Source of the DNA: Noviherbaspirillum massiliense JC206 | GTDB lineage: Bacteria; Pseudomonadota; Gammaproteobacteria; Burkholderiales; Burkholderiaceae_D | Direction of reading: 5' to 3' | DNA length: 64,000 nucleotides | Assembly (NCBI RefSeq): GCF_000312045.1 | Contig: NZ_HE978634.1 | Location: forward strand, 962,839-1,026,838 | Notes under the pieces: generated by a model | Told to the model about the DNA's origin: nothing | The model's input: the letters and a program-made list of their open reading frames with translations, nothing else | Databases searched by the model: none | In this document: positions 46,175-53,595 of the stretch, in pieces | Layout: every line of letters begins with the position of its first letter | How positions within the stretch are numbered: the stretch's first letter is position 1 | Position numbers and translations under genes: made by a program

Positions 46175-47679
46175 GGCTTGCCGGTCCCCCTGTTGAGGCC
46201 CACTGCGGCATTGACCGAGGTATTGCCCTTGCGCGCGTCGATGCGCTTGCGGAACACGCCCATGATTTCCCGGTAAAGCGCGTCGCCCAGTACCGAGTCT
46301 TCATTGCCGGCATCGACGTTCGGGTTGTCGTTGATTTCGATGACGTAGCAGTGGCCGCCGGATTGCTTGAGGTCGACGCCGTAGAAGCCGTCGCCGATGA
46401 GGTTGGCTGCCTGCAGCGCGATCTTCACCACCTCGTCCGGCGCTTCTCCCACCGACAGGGTTTCGACCATGCCTTCGGAAGCGGTTTCCTGGGCATGGTG
46501 GTTGATGATTTGCCAGTGGCCGGGCGCCATGTAGTACTTGCAGACGAACAGCGGGCGGCGGTCGAGCACCGCGATGCGCCAGTCGAACTCGGTAGGCAGG
46601 TATTCCTGTGCGAGGATCAGTTCGGATTCGCGCAGCAATTCCTCCACCTTCGCATGCAGCTGCGCTTCCGATTCGATCTTCACCACTCCCAGGGAAAACG
46701 CGCCGTCCGGCTGTTTCAGGATGCAGGGCAGGCCGAGCGTGGGCAGGATCTGGTCGATGTTGTGTCTGTGTACCACCAGGGCTTTCGGGATCGGGATGTG
46801 ATGGCGTGCGAGCAGTTCGGATAGGAAGATCTTGTTGGTGCAGCGCAGGATCGAATCCGGATCGTCGATCACCACCATGCCCGCTGCCGCTGCCTGCCGT
46901 GACAGCTGGTAAGTGTAGTGGTTCACATTGGTGGTGTCGCGCATGAACAGTGCGTCGAATTCGGTCAGGCGGCGCGCTTCCCGGGGCGAAAGAATCTCGG
47001 CATGCATTCCCAGCACTTCCGCGGCTTCGCGGAACTTGCGCAACGCCGCCCTGTTGGAAGGCGACTCGGACCGATGCGGGTCGTGGAGGATGGCGAGCGT
47101 CGGCATGGCCGGGTCCAGATTCCTCGTGCGCAGCTTCTGCTCCTTGAGGCAGTGGATCGCCGCCTCGCGGATGAAGGCATGGTGCTGCAGCGGGACCTCG
47201 CCGGCATTGCCCGCATGGATGCTGCACAGCCGCCACAAGTCGTTGACCCGTTCGAAGCGCGCATGCAGGATCGGCGCCTGCAGCAGGGCGAACAATTGCT
47301 CGCACAGGTGTGCATAGCGTCCCTGGACTTCATGCCCGAAGTAGATGTCGAGTTCGGTGAAATCGTCGGCGGTGCGGGAAAAGGAGCATTCGATCAGGTT
47401 GCCGAGCTTTTCACTCAGGTCGGCGACGAGGTGTTCCGACTGCAGGTCCTTCATCTGTTCCAGGCCCGGCATCGGATGGTGGCCGCGCGCCTCGGCGAGC
47501 AGGGATACGTAATAGCCGTGGCTCTGGTAGCGGTAGGACTTGCACAGATTGAAGACTTTGGTTGCGCTTATATCGCCATAGGCGGGGTCCATCAGATAGG
47601 TTTCTGCAGGAAGAAGGGTGACTCCCGGGATGTCGAAGGGCCAATCCTGCTGCTGACTCACGACAAAGAGAACGTTCAT
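46171..47679 (-). CDS. RLAN plus RimK-type ATP-grasp amidoligase
   Basis: 502 residues. Residues 1 to about 170 match the RimK-like ATP-grasp N-terminal (RLAN) region (NVLFVVSQQQDWPFDIPGVT). A RimK-like pre-ATP-grasp part follows (FDALFMRDTTNVNHYTYQLS) and a C-terminal ATP-grasp with PCILKQPDGAFSLGVVKI, EYLPTEFDWRIAVLD and metal ligands in HCYVIEINDNPNVDAGNE. The family adds amino acids or peptides to a carboxylate. It overlaps both neighbours (ATGA), so peptidase, ligase and ligase are made together. Confidence 0.9.
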   Translation of the reverse strand: MNVLFVVSQQQDWPFDIPGVTLLPAETYLMDPAYGDISATKVFNLCKSYRYQSHGYYVSLLAEARGHHPMPGLEQMKDLQSEHLVADLSEKLGNLIECSFSRTADDFTELDIYFGHEVQGRYAHLCEQLFALLQAPILHARFERVNDLWRLCSIHAGNAGEVPLQHHAFIREAAIHCLKEQKLRTRNLDPAMPTLAILHDPHRSESPSNRAALRKFREAAEVLGMHAEILSPREARRLTEFDALFMRDTTNVNHYTYQLSRQAAAAGMVVIDDPDSILRCTNKIFLSELLARHHIPIPKALVVHRHNIDQILPTLGLPCILKQPDGAFSLGVVKIESEAQLHAKVEELLRESELILAQEYLPTEFDWRIAVLDRRPLFVCKYYMAPGHWQIINHHAQETASEGMVETLSVGEAPDEVVKIALQAANLIGDGFYGVDLKQSGGHCYVIEINDNPNVDAGNEDSVLGDALYREIMGVFRKRIDARKGNTSVNAAVGLNRGTGKP

Positions 47680-48410
47680 GGCACTTCCTGTTTTAACCGC
47701 CCGGGCGGGTGAATGATCAAGAGGTTTGCATCATGGGTGACGATGCCGAGCAGCACGGCCCCCACCACACGCTCGGCGCTCAGCCAGTATTCCTGGTTGC
47801 TTGCATAAGGATTCGACTGGTACGGGTCGACCACCAGCAGGCGGCGCCGTACGCGGTCATAGCCGCCGATCACGACGAAATGCCCGGAGGGCAGGCCGCG
47901 GATGTCGTCCGGCTCGTCGTTCGGGCCGTATTCGCGCGGCACGCGGTAGAGGTAGGTGGAGCTCAGGCCGGTGATGATCGGCACCCGGCGCCGCAGCATG
48001 CCGTGGAGCAGGCCTCGCGACAGATCCAGCAGGCGCAGGCGGCCGCCGAGCTTGAGGAATTCGAGATAGCCGGTGGTGGCGTGCTGCAGGCGGTAATCCA
48101 TCTTGTGTTCGCGCTGGCGCTGCAGGCGGTCGGCGATGTCCACGTCTTTCCGCGTGAACCAGGTGGGGTCGAACACGTTGAGGTTGTAGGTATAGATGGT
48201 GGCCTGGTAACCCTTGCGCAGGGCGTCGCAGGCGAGGTAGACCGCGAAGGTGCCGCCATGCTCGAGCTTGCCGGTGCGCTCGATCACCTGGCCGAGCGGC
48301 TCGGTATCGCCCCAGTAGCCATATACCGAATGCAGGCAGGTCGGGCCGCAGGTGGTCTCGTCCGGCTGCGGCAGGATCTTGACGGGCAGTCTGAGAGTTT
48401 CGGTAATCAC
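47676..48410 (-). CDS. C39-like cysteine peptidase domain protein
   Basis: 244 residues with a papain-like C39 fold: catalytic Cys21 in QPDETTCGPTCLHSVYGYWG, the histidine in LPSGHFVVIGGYDRV and the aspartate in LLVVDPYQSNPYASNQEYWL. There is no transporter domain, so it is a free-standing peptidase or amide-processing enzyme. The start is GTG at 48410. A sigma-54 box lies about 95 bp upstream. It leads the operon C39-RimK-GCS2-amidohydrolase. Confidence 0.86.
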   Translation of the reverse strand: MITETLRLPVKILPQPDETTCGPTCLHSVYGYWGDTEPLGQVIERTGKLEHGGTFAVYLACDALRKGYQATIYTYNLNVFDPTWFTRKDVDIADRLQRQREHKMDYRLQHATTGYLEFLKLGGRLRLLDLSRGLLHGMLRRRVPIITGLSSTYLYRVPREYGPNDEPDDIRGLPSGHFVVIGGYDRVRRRLLVVDPYQSNPYASNQEYWLSAERVVGAVLLGIVTHDANLLIIHPPGRLKQEVP

Positions 48411-48503
48411 TTGTCTGATTCAGGGTGCAGCCAGCGGCATCGTTTTCCTGAGAGGAAAGGCGGCTTGCCCAACAACTCCTGTATGCGTTCACCGCATACG
48501 CCT

Positions 48504-48519
48504 AGCATTTTCGGTGCCA
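48504..48519 (-). promoter_or_regulatory. sigma-54 promoter match, amidoligase operon
   Basis: On the minus strand TGGCACCGAAAATGCT matches 10 of 12 positions with exact spacing. The start near 48493 gives a leader of about 84 nt. Confidence 0.6.
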
Positions 48520-48636
48520 TGTGATCCGGCCGAACGATGCCTTTTAAGGACTGGCCTGACTGATAAAAGTTTCCACCAGTTGCTTTTCCGCTCCCATGAA
48601 ATTTTGCCGCTTGCAAGGGAGGAATGGTTTTTCGAC

Positions 48637-48652
48637 AGGCATGGATGATGCA
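48637..48652 (+). promoter_or_regulatory. weak sigma-54-like box, rightward
   Basis: AGGCATGGATGATGCA matches 9 of 12 positions, 57 bp before the gene at 48710. Confidence 0.33.
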
Positions 48653-48709
48653 TGACAGGCGCTGCCGGCATGAGGATGAACATGTTCAGGAAGGCCGGCG
48701 GGGCGCTAC

Positions 48710-49207
48710 ATGAAACCGAAGGATTCATTTGCAAAAGCATTGCTGCCATGGCTGGGCGCCGGAGCCATGCTCGTACCGGGCTGGGTAGACGCGCAGGCAT
48801 CAACCGACGCGGTCCGCCCGCAGGAAAAAACCCAGAACGGGCTCGCCTATGCATGCGGCGGCATCGGTGCGGAAGAAGCTGCCTACATGAAGCGGCAGGC
48901 ACGCGACTATGACCTGATGCTGAGCTTCGTCGCCCGCGACGGCAGCTATCTTGCCGATGTGGGGGTGGAGATCAAGGACGCGCGCGGCAACACGGTGTTC
49001 CAGACCCGCTGCGATGCACCGATTCTGCTGGTCGACCTGCCGCGGAACGGCACGTATGAAGTCCATGCGGAGGCGGGCGAATACCGTATCGACCGGAGCG
49101 CGACAGTAACGGTGAAGCAGAGGGGAAGAGCTCACCTTGCATTGGTCTGGCCGCAAGCGCCGGGAGGCGGCGGAGCGGCAAGCAGTTCGGGCAGCAGCGG
49201 TCGCTGA
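48710..49207 (+). CDS. secreted protein with beta-sandwich (carboxypeptidase-regulatory-like) segment
   Basis: 165 residues: an N-terminal signal peptide (ALLPWLGAGAMLVPGWVDAQ) and a mature domain containing LMLSFVARDGSYLADVGVEI and PRNGTYEVHAEAGEYRID, reminiscent of small periplasmic proteins with an Ig-like or carboxypeptidase-regulatory fold. The tail is Gly/Ser-rich. It is divergent from the amidoligase operon and 29 bp before a DUF2231 gene. No function is known. Confidence 0.75.
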   Translation: MKPKDSFAKALLPWLGAGAMLVPGWVDAQASTDAVRPQEKTQNGLAYACGGIGAEEAAYMKRQARDYDLMLSFVARDGSYLADVGVEIKDARGNTVFQTRCDAPILLVDLPRNGTYEVHAEAGEYRIDRSATVTVKQRGRAHLALVWPQAPGGGGAASSSGSSGR

Positions 49208-49236
49208 ACTTTCAACATTCGATCACTGGAGGACAC

Positions 49237-49737
49237 ATGGAAACACCGGCAAGCATAAGAAAACATCCGCTTCATCCAATGTTGATTGCCTTTCCCATCG
49301 GGCTCTGGATCTTCTCTCTCATCTGCGATGGTCTGGGACTGCTGCTGGCGGACGCGAGCTTCGCCATCGTCGCCTTTTATACTTTGATCGGCGGACTGGC
49401 CGGTGCCATCATTGCCGCCGTTCCCGGGATGGTTGACCTGCTGAGCCTGATGCATACCCGGGTCAAGGGCATCGCACTGGCGCACATGAGCATCAATATT
49501 GCGGTCGTCATCCTGTATGCAGTGAACCTTGGCTTGCGCCTGCCAAGCATTTCGGCGCCGCCCCTGAGTGCCGTCGCGCTGTCGCTGGCGGGCGTGGTCC
49601 TGCTCGGGATATCCGGATGGCTGGGAGCGGAAATGGTGCATGTGCACGGGGTGGGCGTATCCGGCGTGCCGCTCGCTGAAGACGCTTCGGCTAAAGCATC
49701 TGCCCCGCAGGGCAGCGCCAGGCGCCCCTTGGGTTGA
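49237..49737 (+). CDS. DUF2231 membrane protein
   Basis: 166 residues with four TM segments. The family opening RKHPLHPMLIAFPIGLWIFS is unmistakable, followed by LIGGLAGAIIAAVPGMVDLL. DUF2231 proteins are of unknown function, sometimes linked to redox or heme. The C-terminal tail is Ala/Ser-rich. A CTGGAGGACAC site precedes the ATG; the gene ends in a shared terminator. Confidence 0.87.
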   Translation: METPASIRKHPLHPMLIAFPIGLWIFSLICDGLGLLLADASFAIVAFYTLIGGLAGAIIAAVPGMVDLLSLMHTRVKGIALAHMSINIAVVILYAVNLGLRLPSISAPPLSAVALSLAGVVLLGISGWLGAEMVHVHGVGVSGVPLAEDASAKASAPQGSARRPLG

Positions 49738-49770
49738 GGGCGCACTTCAGTACAGACATGCGGAAAATGA

Positions 49771-49810
49771 AAAATGCAGGGCGGCCCCGCGAGAGCCGGC
49801 CCTGCATTTT
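49771..49810. terminator. bidirectional terminator
   Basis: AAAATGCAGGGC (49771-49782) pairs with GCCCTGCATTTT (49799-49810), flanked by A- and T-runs, between the convergent DUF2231 and entericidin genes. Confidence 0.9.
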
Positions 49811-49826
49811 TCAGACACTACAGGGA

Positions 49827-49964
49827 TTACTTGTTTCTGTCGGCGGCGCCCTGAACCTTTTCGCCTCCGCGCTCGACATCCTTGCCAAAGCCATGCATGG
49901 TGTTGCATGCGCTGAGGCCGATCGAGAACATCAGGACAGCCAGGAGAGAGATGGTTTTTTTCAT
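49827..49964 (-). CDS. entericidin A/B family lipoprotein
   Basis: 45-residue lipoprotein: signal MKKTISLLAVLMFSIG, lipobox LSAC, mature part NTMHGFGKDVERGGEKVQGA. E. coli entericidins form a toxin/antidote-like lipoprotein pair; single copies like this are widespread in Burkholderiales and their role is unclear. Start 49964 has a GAAAGGAAATATC site. It has a perfect-consensus sigma-54 promoter upstream and a strong terminator downstream. Confidence 0.9.
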   Translation of the reverse strand: MKKTISLLAVLMFSIGLSACNTMHGFGKDVERGGEKVQGAADRNK

Positions 49965-50013
49965 GATATTTCCTTTCAGGTTAACGGATAAGACGTCGTT
50001 ACTCTCAAAAAAC

Positions 50014-50029
50014 AGCAATGATCGTGCCA
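50014..50029 (-). promoter_or_regulatory. perfect sigma-54 promoter, entericidin gene
   Basis: On the minus strand TGGCACGATCATTGCT matches all 12 defined positions of TGGCACG-N4-TTGCW. The transcription start near 50003 gives a leader of about 39 nt. Confidence 0.86.
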
Positions 50030-50050
50030 GAGGCTTGCGTAAGGCTTGCG

Positions 50051-50431
50051 CTAGTGCGGATTGCGCGGGCCGCCGCGTTGCATGACATCAGTGATCATCG
50101 ATATGACACTGGTGAGCATTGCAATGTTCGCTTGATTGCGTACCGTCAAATTTGTGATCGTCGTGCCGCTGCGTGCCACGCCGCGCGCAATGCGCCGTGG
50201 TCCGATCGCGACCAGCGCGGCGACTGCCACTGCGCAGGCAATCGGATGCTGGGTCAGCAGGCGCATCGCCCCGCTGCGCGGAGCCCAGCGCAGCACGCTC
50301 GAGTACGCCTGATGCGTGCCGTCCGCGTTCAGATCGGGTTCATCCGTGAGCATGCGCCTGTAGTTCTCACGCGTGGCCTGCATGCGCGTGAGGATGGCCT
50401 GCCTTTCTTCTTCCAGCGAGTGACCGCTCAT
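50051..50431 (-). CDS. YqjK-position small membrane protein
   Basis: 126 residues: a charged N-terminal coil (EEERQAILTRMQATRENYRR) and a hydrophobic segment HPIACAVAVAALVAIG, then a weakly amphipathic end. It sits third in a yqjD-yqjE-like operon, as YqjK does in enterobacteria, though sequence likeness is slight. It overlaps the preceding gene by 4 bp (ATGA). Confidence 0.75.
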   Translation of the reverse strand: MSGHSLEEERQAILTRMQATRENYRRMLTDEPDLNADGTHQAYSSVLRWAPRSGAMRLLTQHPIACAVAVAALVAIGPRRIARGVARSGTTITNLTVRNQANIAMLTSVISMITDVMQRGGPRNPH

Positions 50432-50811
50432 AGGCTCTCCTTGATGATGTCGAGGTCGCGTTGCAACTCATGCCGCAGCATGGTGGACATCGGCGGCGAG
50501 CGGAAATGCTTCAGGCTCAGATTGAGGCAGACTCCGGCGATGACCGCGTACAGGATGACCACGGCCCAGGCCGCAAGCGCGCGGTAGGGGGAGTCCCAGA
50601 AGCTCACGATCACGGCAAGCCCGAAGAAGATCGTCACGAGGAAGGTGAAAAACAAGGCCACCACGGCGCTTGCGACCCGGATCGCCATGTCGCGGCTCTT
50701 GATTTTCGCCTCCACTCGAACCAGGTCGAGGTAATCCCCGACCCGGTCGAGCGTGATGAGGTAAAGCTGCTTGGATTTGTGAAGAGCAGAGAACATCGTT
50801 GCGCTTTTCAT
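50428..50811 (-). CDS. yqjE: YqjE-like (holin superfamily III/DUF1469) membrane protein
   Basis: 127 residues with two TM segments (VASAVVALFFTFLVTIFFGL, LAAWAVVILYAVIAGVCLNL) between polar ends. It matches the YqjE group, small inner-membrane proteins usually encoded next to YqjD. It is second in the operon, 36 bp after the yqjD-like gene. Role unknown, probably membrane stress. Confidence 0.82.
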   Translation of the reverse strand: MKSATMFSALHKSKQLYLITLDRVGDYLDLVRVEAKIKSRDMAIRVASAVVALFFTFLVTIFFGLAVIVSFWDSPYRALAAWAVVILYAVIAGVCLNLSLKHFRSPPMSTMLRHELQRDLDIIKESL

Positions 50812-50847
50812 GGCAGGTTCACAGGATCGGCTAAGGCGCGATGGCGC

Positions 50848-51249
50848 TTAGCGGCGCTTGAACAGCATTCCGAGCAGCAGTCCTGCGCCCATTGCAACGG
50901 CAACCGATTGCATCGGGCGATCCTTGACGTACTCGGTGGTGGTTTCCATGCTGCGGTTGAACTGCTGGCTCGCCTGATTGGCGATGCCCCTGGCTGCATA
51001 GCGCATTGAACTGAATTTCGCCATCATCTGGCTGTGGGCCTGGCTCAGCTCTTCATCCGACATGTTGGAGGCACGATTGACCAGCGAGTCGAGGTCGTCT
51101 TTCAGGTTGGAGAGCTCTGAGCGCAGTGTCGAGCTGACGCGCTGCGCGGCGCCCTTCGTGTCCTGCATGGTTGTCCTGGCGGCGCTCGCGGTGCTGGAGG
51201 CCGTGTCGGATCCATTCGGGGATTGAGGTGCGGAATAATTGGTTTCCAT
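50848..51249 (-). CDS. yqjD: YqjD/ElaB-family (DUF883) ribosome-associated membrane protein
   Basis: 133 residues: a Ser/Ala-rich N-terminus, a helical middle (LRSELSNLKDDLDSLVNRAS) and a C-terminal TM anchor (QSVAVAMGAGLLLGMLFKRR) with terminal arginines, as in YqjD/ElaB, which tether ribosomes to the membrane in stationary phase (known from E. coli, where RpoS drives them). Start 51249 has an AAGGAGCGATTC site. Here an 11/12 sigma-54 box lies about 210 bp upstream. Confidence 0.88.
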   Translation of the reverse strand: METNYSAPQSPNGSDTASSTASAARTTMQDTKGAAQRVSSTLRSELSNLKDDLDSLVNRASNMSDEELSQAHSQMMAKFSSMRYAARGIANQASQQFNRSMETTTEYVKDRPMQSVAVAMGAGLLLGMLFKRR

Positions 51250-51457
51250 GAATCGCTCCTTGTGAAATGTTGATTGTTGAGACTGCTTCAGGGAAAGGAA
51301 AGACGGCTGGACCTTGCCTCCGATGCTTCCCCGGCCTTTGCACTGAAACGAAAAGCAGCCCGATAACAAACGTATGGATGCGACAGGAAGGAACTCTGCT
51401 GCCGTGCGGCAGGACATGACGCAGCACGCTTGCTTTCGGGCTTACGCCGACATCCTC

Positions 51458-51473
51458 AGCAAAGGATGTGCCA
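51458..51473 (-). promoter_or_regulatory. sigma-54 promoter, yqjD-type operon
   Basis: On the minus strand TGGCACATCCTTTGCT matches 11 of 12 positions with exact spacing. The predicted start near 51447 leaves a leader of about 200 nt. Confidence 0.75.
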
Positions 51474-51872
51474 CGTCACGGCTGGACGAAAAACCTGTTC
51501 GTCAGTGCGAAGATGGCCGCTTTCACGAGAAGGAAAATTCTTTTTTGTATGGTTTGCATGTAAGTTTTCCAATCGCGCGCGGGTTTTCACCATTGGAGGC
51601 GCGTCCCCGTTTCTGCCGCTTTGTATCCTGTGATCAAGGGAGGGTGGTGCAGCGGAAAGGAAATGCGGGAAAAAGCGCGTTCTAACCTGCGGCTTCAGCG
51701 GCAAATACTGCCCGAATGTTCTGAGCGGTAAATCATGCGGGCGATGCGAATTGCCTTGGCGCCAGATACAGGCGGTAAGTTTTGCAATGCCGGAAGACAT
51801 GCTGTAGCGAGTACAGCTTATGCCGATAGTCTTGCAAAAGATTCAAAACCTGATGGATGTTTTACATGAGCC

Positions 51873-51908
51873 GGAAATCGCGCAGCCGGACATGGCTGCG
51901 CGATTTCC
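51873..51908. repeat. 15-bp perfect inverted repeat
   Basis: GGAAATCGCGCAGCC (51873-51887) and its exact complement (51894-51908) around a 6-bp loop; a possible terminator of the DmeF-like transcript without a T-run. Confidence 0.55.
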
Positions 51909-51932
51909 AGTCAGCAGGAAGGGAGATGAATC

Positions 51933-51959
51933 GGCTTTGCCCATGAAAAGGGCAAAGCC
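51933..51959. terminator. hairpin after DmeF-like gene
   Basis: GGCTTTGCCC (51933-51942) pairs with GGGCAAAGCC (51950-51959) about 20 bp beyond the stop of the minus-strand gene. Confidence 0.5.
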
Positions 51960-51979
51960 TGCCCTGGCCGACTCGGGCG

Positions 51980-52948
51980 TCAGGCATTCTCGCAGCACTG
52001 CTGGATCTCGATCGTGGTATGGACGATTTCCTCGTGCACGGCCAGCTGCCCGCGTACTTTCGCGGGGGTGAGGTTGCGGTCATGCGTGACCAGGCTCAGC
52101 GCGCAGGAATAGGCGTGTTTCCCGACGCGCCAGACATGCAGGTCGGTAATACGGGTGTGGCCCGCGTCAGGACCTGATTCCACCGCTTCGCGGATCTCGT
52201 CGACCACCGGATGATCCATCTCGCGGTCGAGCAGCACCTTGCCGGTTTCGATGATGAGATTCTTCGACCAGATTGCCACCAGCACCGCGCCGACGATGCC
52301 CATGGCCGGATCCAGCCAGGACCAGCCGTAGAGCCAGCCGCCGGCCAGGGCAACGATGGCCAGGACGGAAGTGGCTGCGTCGGCGATCACATGGAGGTAG
52401 GCCGACTTCAGGTTCAAGTCGTGGTGGTGGTGATGATCATGATGGTGGCCGTGCGCTTCGTCGCCGTGGTGATGATGCGCGCCGCCGAGAATGATCGCGC
52501 ACACGATGTTGACGACCAGTCCGATGACGGCGACGACCATCGCTTCCTGATAATGGATGGCTTGCGGCGACAGAATACGCTCGATCGAGCCCGCCACCAT
52601 CATGGCCGCGATCCCCATCAGAAAAATCGCGCTGGCAAAGCCGCTCAGCACCTCGATCTTCCAGGTGCCGAAGGCAAAGCGGGGATCCTGGGCATAGCGG
52701 CGCGCGGCTGCATAGGCGAAGGCACTCAGGCCGATAGCGAAGGCATGCGAACTCATGTGCCAGCCGTCGGCCAGCAGGGCCATCGAATTGAACCACCAGC
52801 CGGCGCCGATTTCCACGACCATCATGACGAGGGTGATCCACATGACGGTGCGCGTGCTTTTCTCCGCCGCATGGCTGCCTGCGTCGAAGACATGGTCGTG
52901 CATCCAGTCGGAAAGCTTGTGAGTGTGCATGGATTGATCTCCGGTCAT
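51980..52948 (-). CDS. dmeF: cation diffusion facilitator, DmeF-like Co/Ni efflux
   Basis: 322 residues with six TM segments. The N-terminal HTHKLSDWMHDHVFD and the long His-rich cytoplasmic loop (GGAHHHHGDEAHGHHHDHHH) are typical of DmeF-type CDF exporters of cobalt and nickel. The metal site HMSSHAFAIGLSAFA in TM2 and HVIADAATSVLAIVA in TM5 are present. It is 11 bp downstream of the GDT1-like gene and probably shares its manganese-responsive transcript. Start 52948 or 52930. Confidence 0.9.
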   Translation of the reverse strand: MTGDQSMHTHKLSDWMHDHVFDAGSHAAEKSTRTVMWITLVMMVVEIGAGWWFNSMALLADGWHMSSHAFAIGLSAFAYAAARRYAQDPRFAFGTWKIEVLSGFASAIFLMGIAAMMVAGSIERILSPQAIHYQEAMVVAVIGLVVNIVCAIILGGAHHHHGDEAHGHHHDHHHHHDLNLKSAYLHVIADAATSVLAIVALAGGWLYGWSWLDPAMGIVGAVLVAIWSKNLIIETGKVLLDREMDHPVVDEIREAVESGPDAGHTRITDLHVWRVGKHAYSCALSLVTHDRNLTPAKVRGQLAVHEEIVHTTIEIQQCCENA

Positions 52949-52959
52949 TCGTTGGATAG

Positions 52960-53574
52960 TCAGAACCCGAAGCGCTCACCGGCGCCGAGCAGGGTTGCAG
53001 AGCCGAGGACGGCGAAGATTGCCGCAGCGAGGACATGGACCAGCCGCACCGGCATCTTGTGCGCAATGCGTTCGCCGAGCAGCACGGCGGGAACGTTCGC
53101 AATCATCATGCCGAAGGTGGTGCCGGCTACCACCGGGAGGAAGGCATGGTATTGCGCCGCGAGCGCAACGGTGGCGACTTGCGTCTTGTCACCCATTTCG
53201 GCGAGGAAAAAGGCGACGAGGGTGGTGCCGAAAACCCCGAAGCGGGCCAGCTTCGCGTCCTCTTCGTCCAGCTTGTCGGGAATCAGGATCCATACCGCCA
53301 TGGCGAGGAAGGACAGGCCGAGCACCCAGCGCAGCACCTGGGGCGACAGCAGGGAGGTGATGAAGGAGCCCACGGCGCCGGCCAGCCCGTGGTTGGCCAG
53401 TGTGGCGACCAGGATGCCCAGCACGATGGGCCAGGGCCTGCGGAATTTTGCGGCGAGGAGGAAGGCAAGGAGTTGTGTCTTGTCGCCGATTTCGGCGAAG
53501 GCAACGATGCCGGTAGATACGAGGAAGGCTTCCAATTGATTTGCTCCCGGGCCGGATGACAATCCAATGACCAT
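52960..53574 (-). CDS. GDT1/TMEM165 (UPF0016) family manganese transporter
   Basis: 204 residues with two mirrored halves carrying the signature twice: VAFAEIGDKTQLLAFLLAAK and FLAEMGDKTQVATVALAA. Family members move Mn2+ (or Ca2+) out of the cytosol, exchanging protons. Start 53574 (MVIGLSSGPGANQLEAF) is chosen because GGAGAGG precedes it and earlier in-frame ATGs lie inside the riboswitch. It is led by a yybP-ykoY element, which fits Mn2+ control. Confidence 0.92.
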   Translation of the reverse strand: MVIGLSSGPGANQLEAFLVSTGIVAFAEIGDKTQLLAFLLAAKFRRPWPIVLGILVATLANHGLAGAVGSFITSLLSPQVLRWVLGLSFLAMAVWILIPDKLDEEDAKLARFGVFGTTLVAFFLAEMGDKTQVATVALAAQYHAFLPVVAGTTFGMMIANVPAVLLGERIAHKMPVRLVHVLAAAIFAVLGSATLLGAGERFGF

Positions 53575-53581
53575 GACGCCT

Positions 53582-53593
53582 CTCCGGCCGGAG
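53582..53593. promoter_or_regulatory. RBS-sequestering palindrome
   Basis: CTCCGGCCGGAG overlaps the ribosome-binding sequence GGAGAGG of the GDT1-like gene; it may be the riboswitch expression platform. Confidence 0.45.
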
Positions 53594-53595
53594 CG

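Larger units (their letters stand above)
48411..48709. other. 299-bp divergent region before amidoligase operon
   Basis: Holds -24/-12 matches in both directions (48504-48519 minus, 48637-48652 plus) and a hairpin GTATGCG-TTCAC-CGCATAC (48481-48499) that falls at the predicted minus-strand start. A 69-codon minus frame ends in the GTG start of the C39 gene but looks non-coding. Confidence 0.5.
51250..51979. other. 730-bp intergenic region
   Basis: Contains the sigma-54 box for the yqjD operon (51458-51473) and two inverted repeats (51873-51908, 51933-51959) after the DmeF-like gene. No gene was recognised in the rest. Confidence 0.45.

Noticed and set aside
44537..46276. 579-codon plus-strand frame
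   Set aside because: Antisense to the amidohydrolase and GCS2 genes; no domain in its translation.
48407..48616. 69-codon minus frame ending in the start codon of the C39 peptidase gene, considered as a precursor peptide
   Set aside because: Start would be TTG without a site, the translation shows no leader or double-glycine motif, and the better-supported -24/-12 promoter lies inside it.
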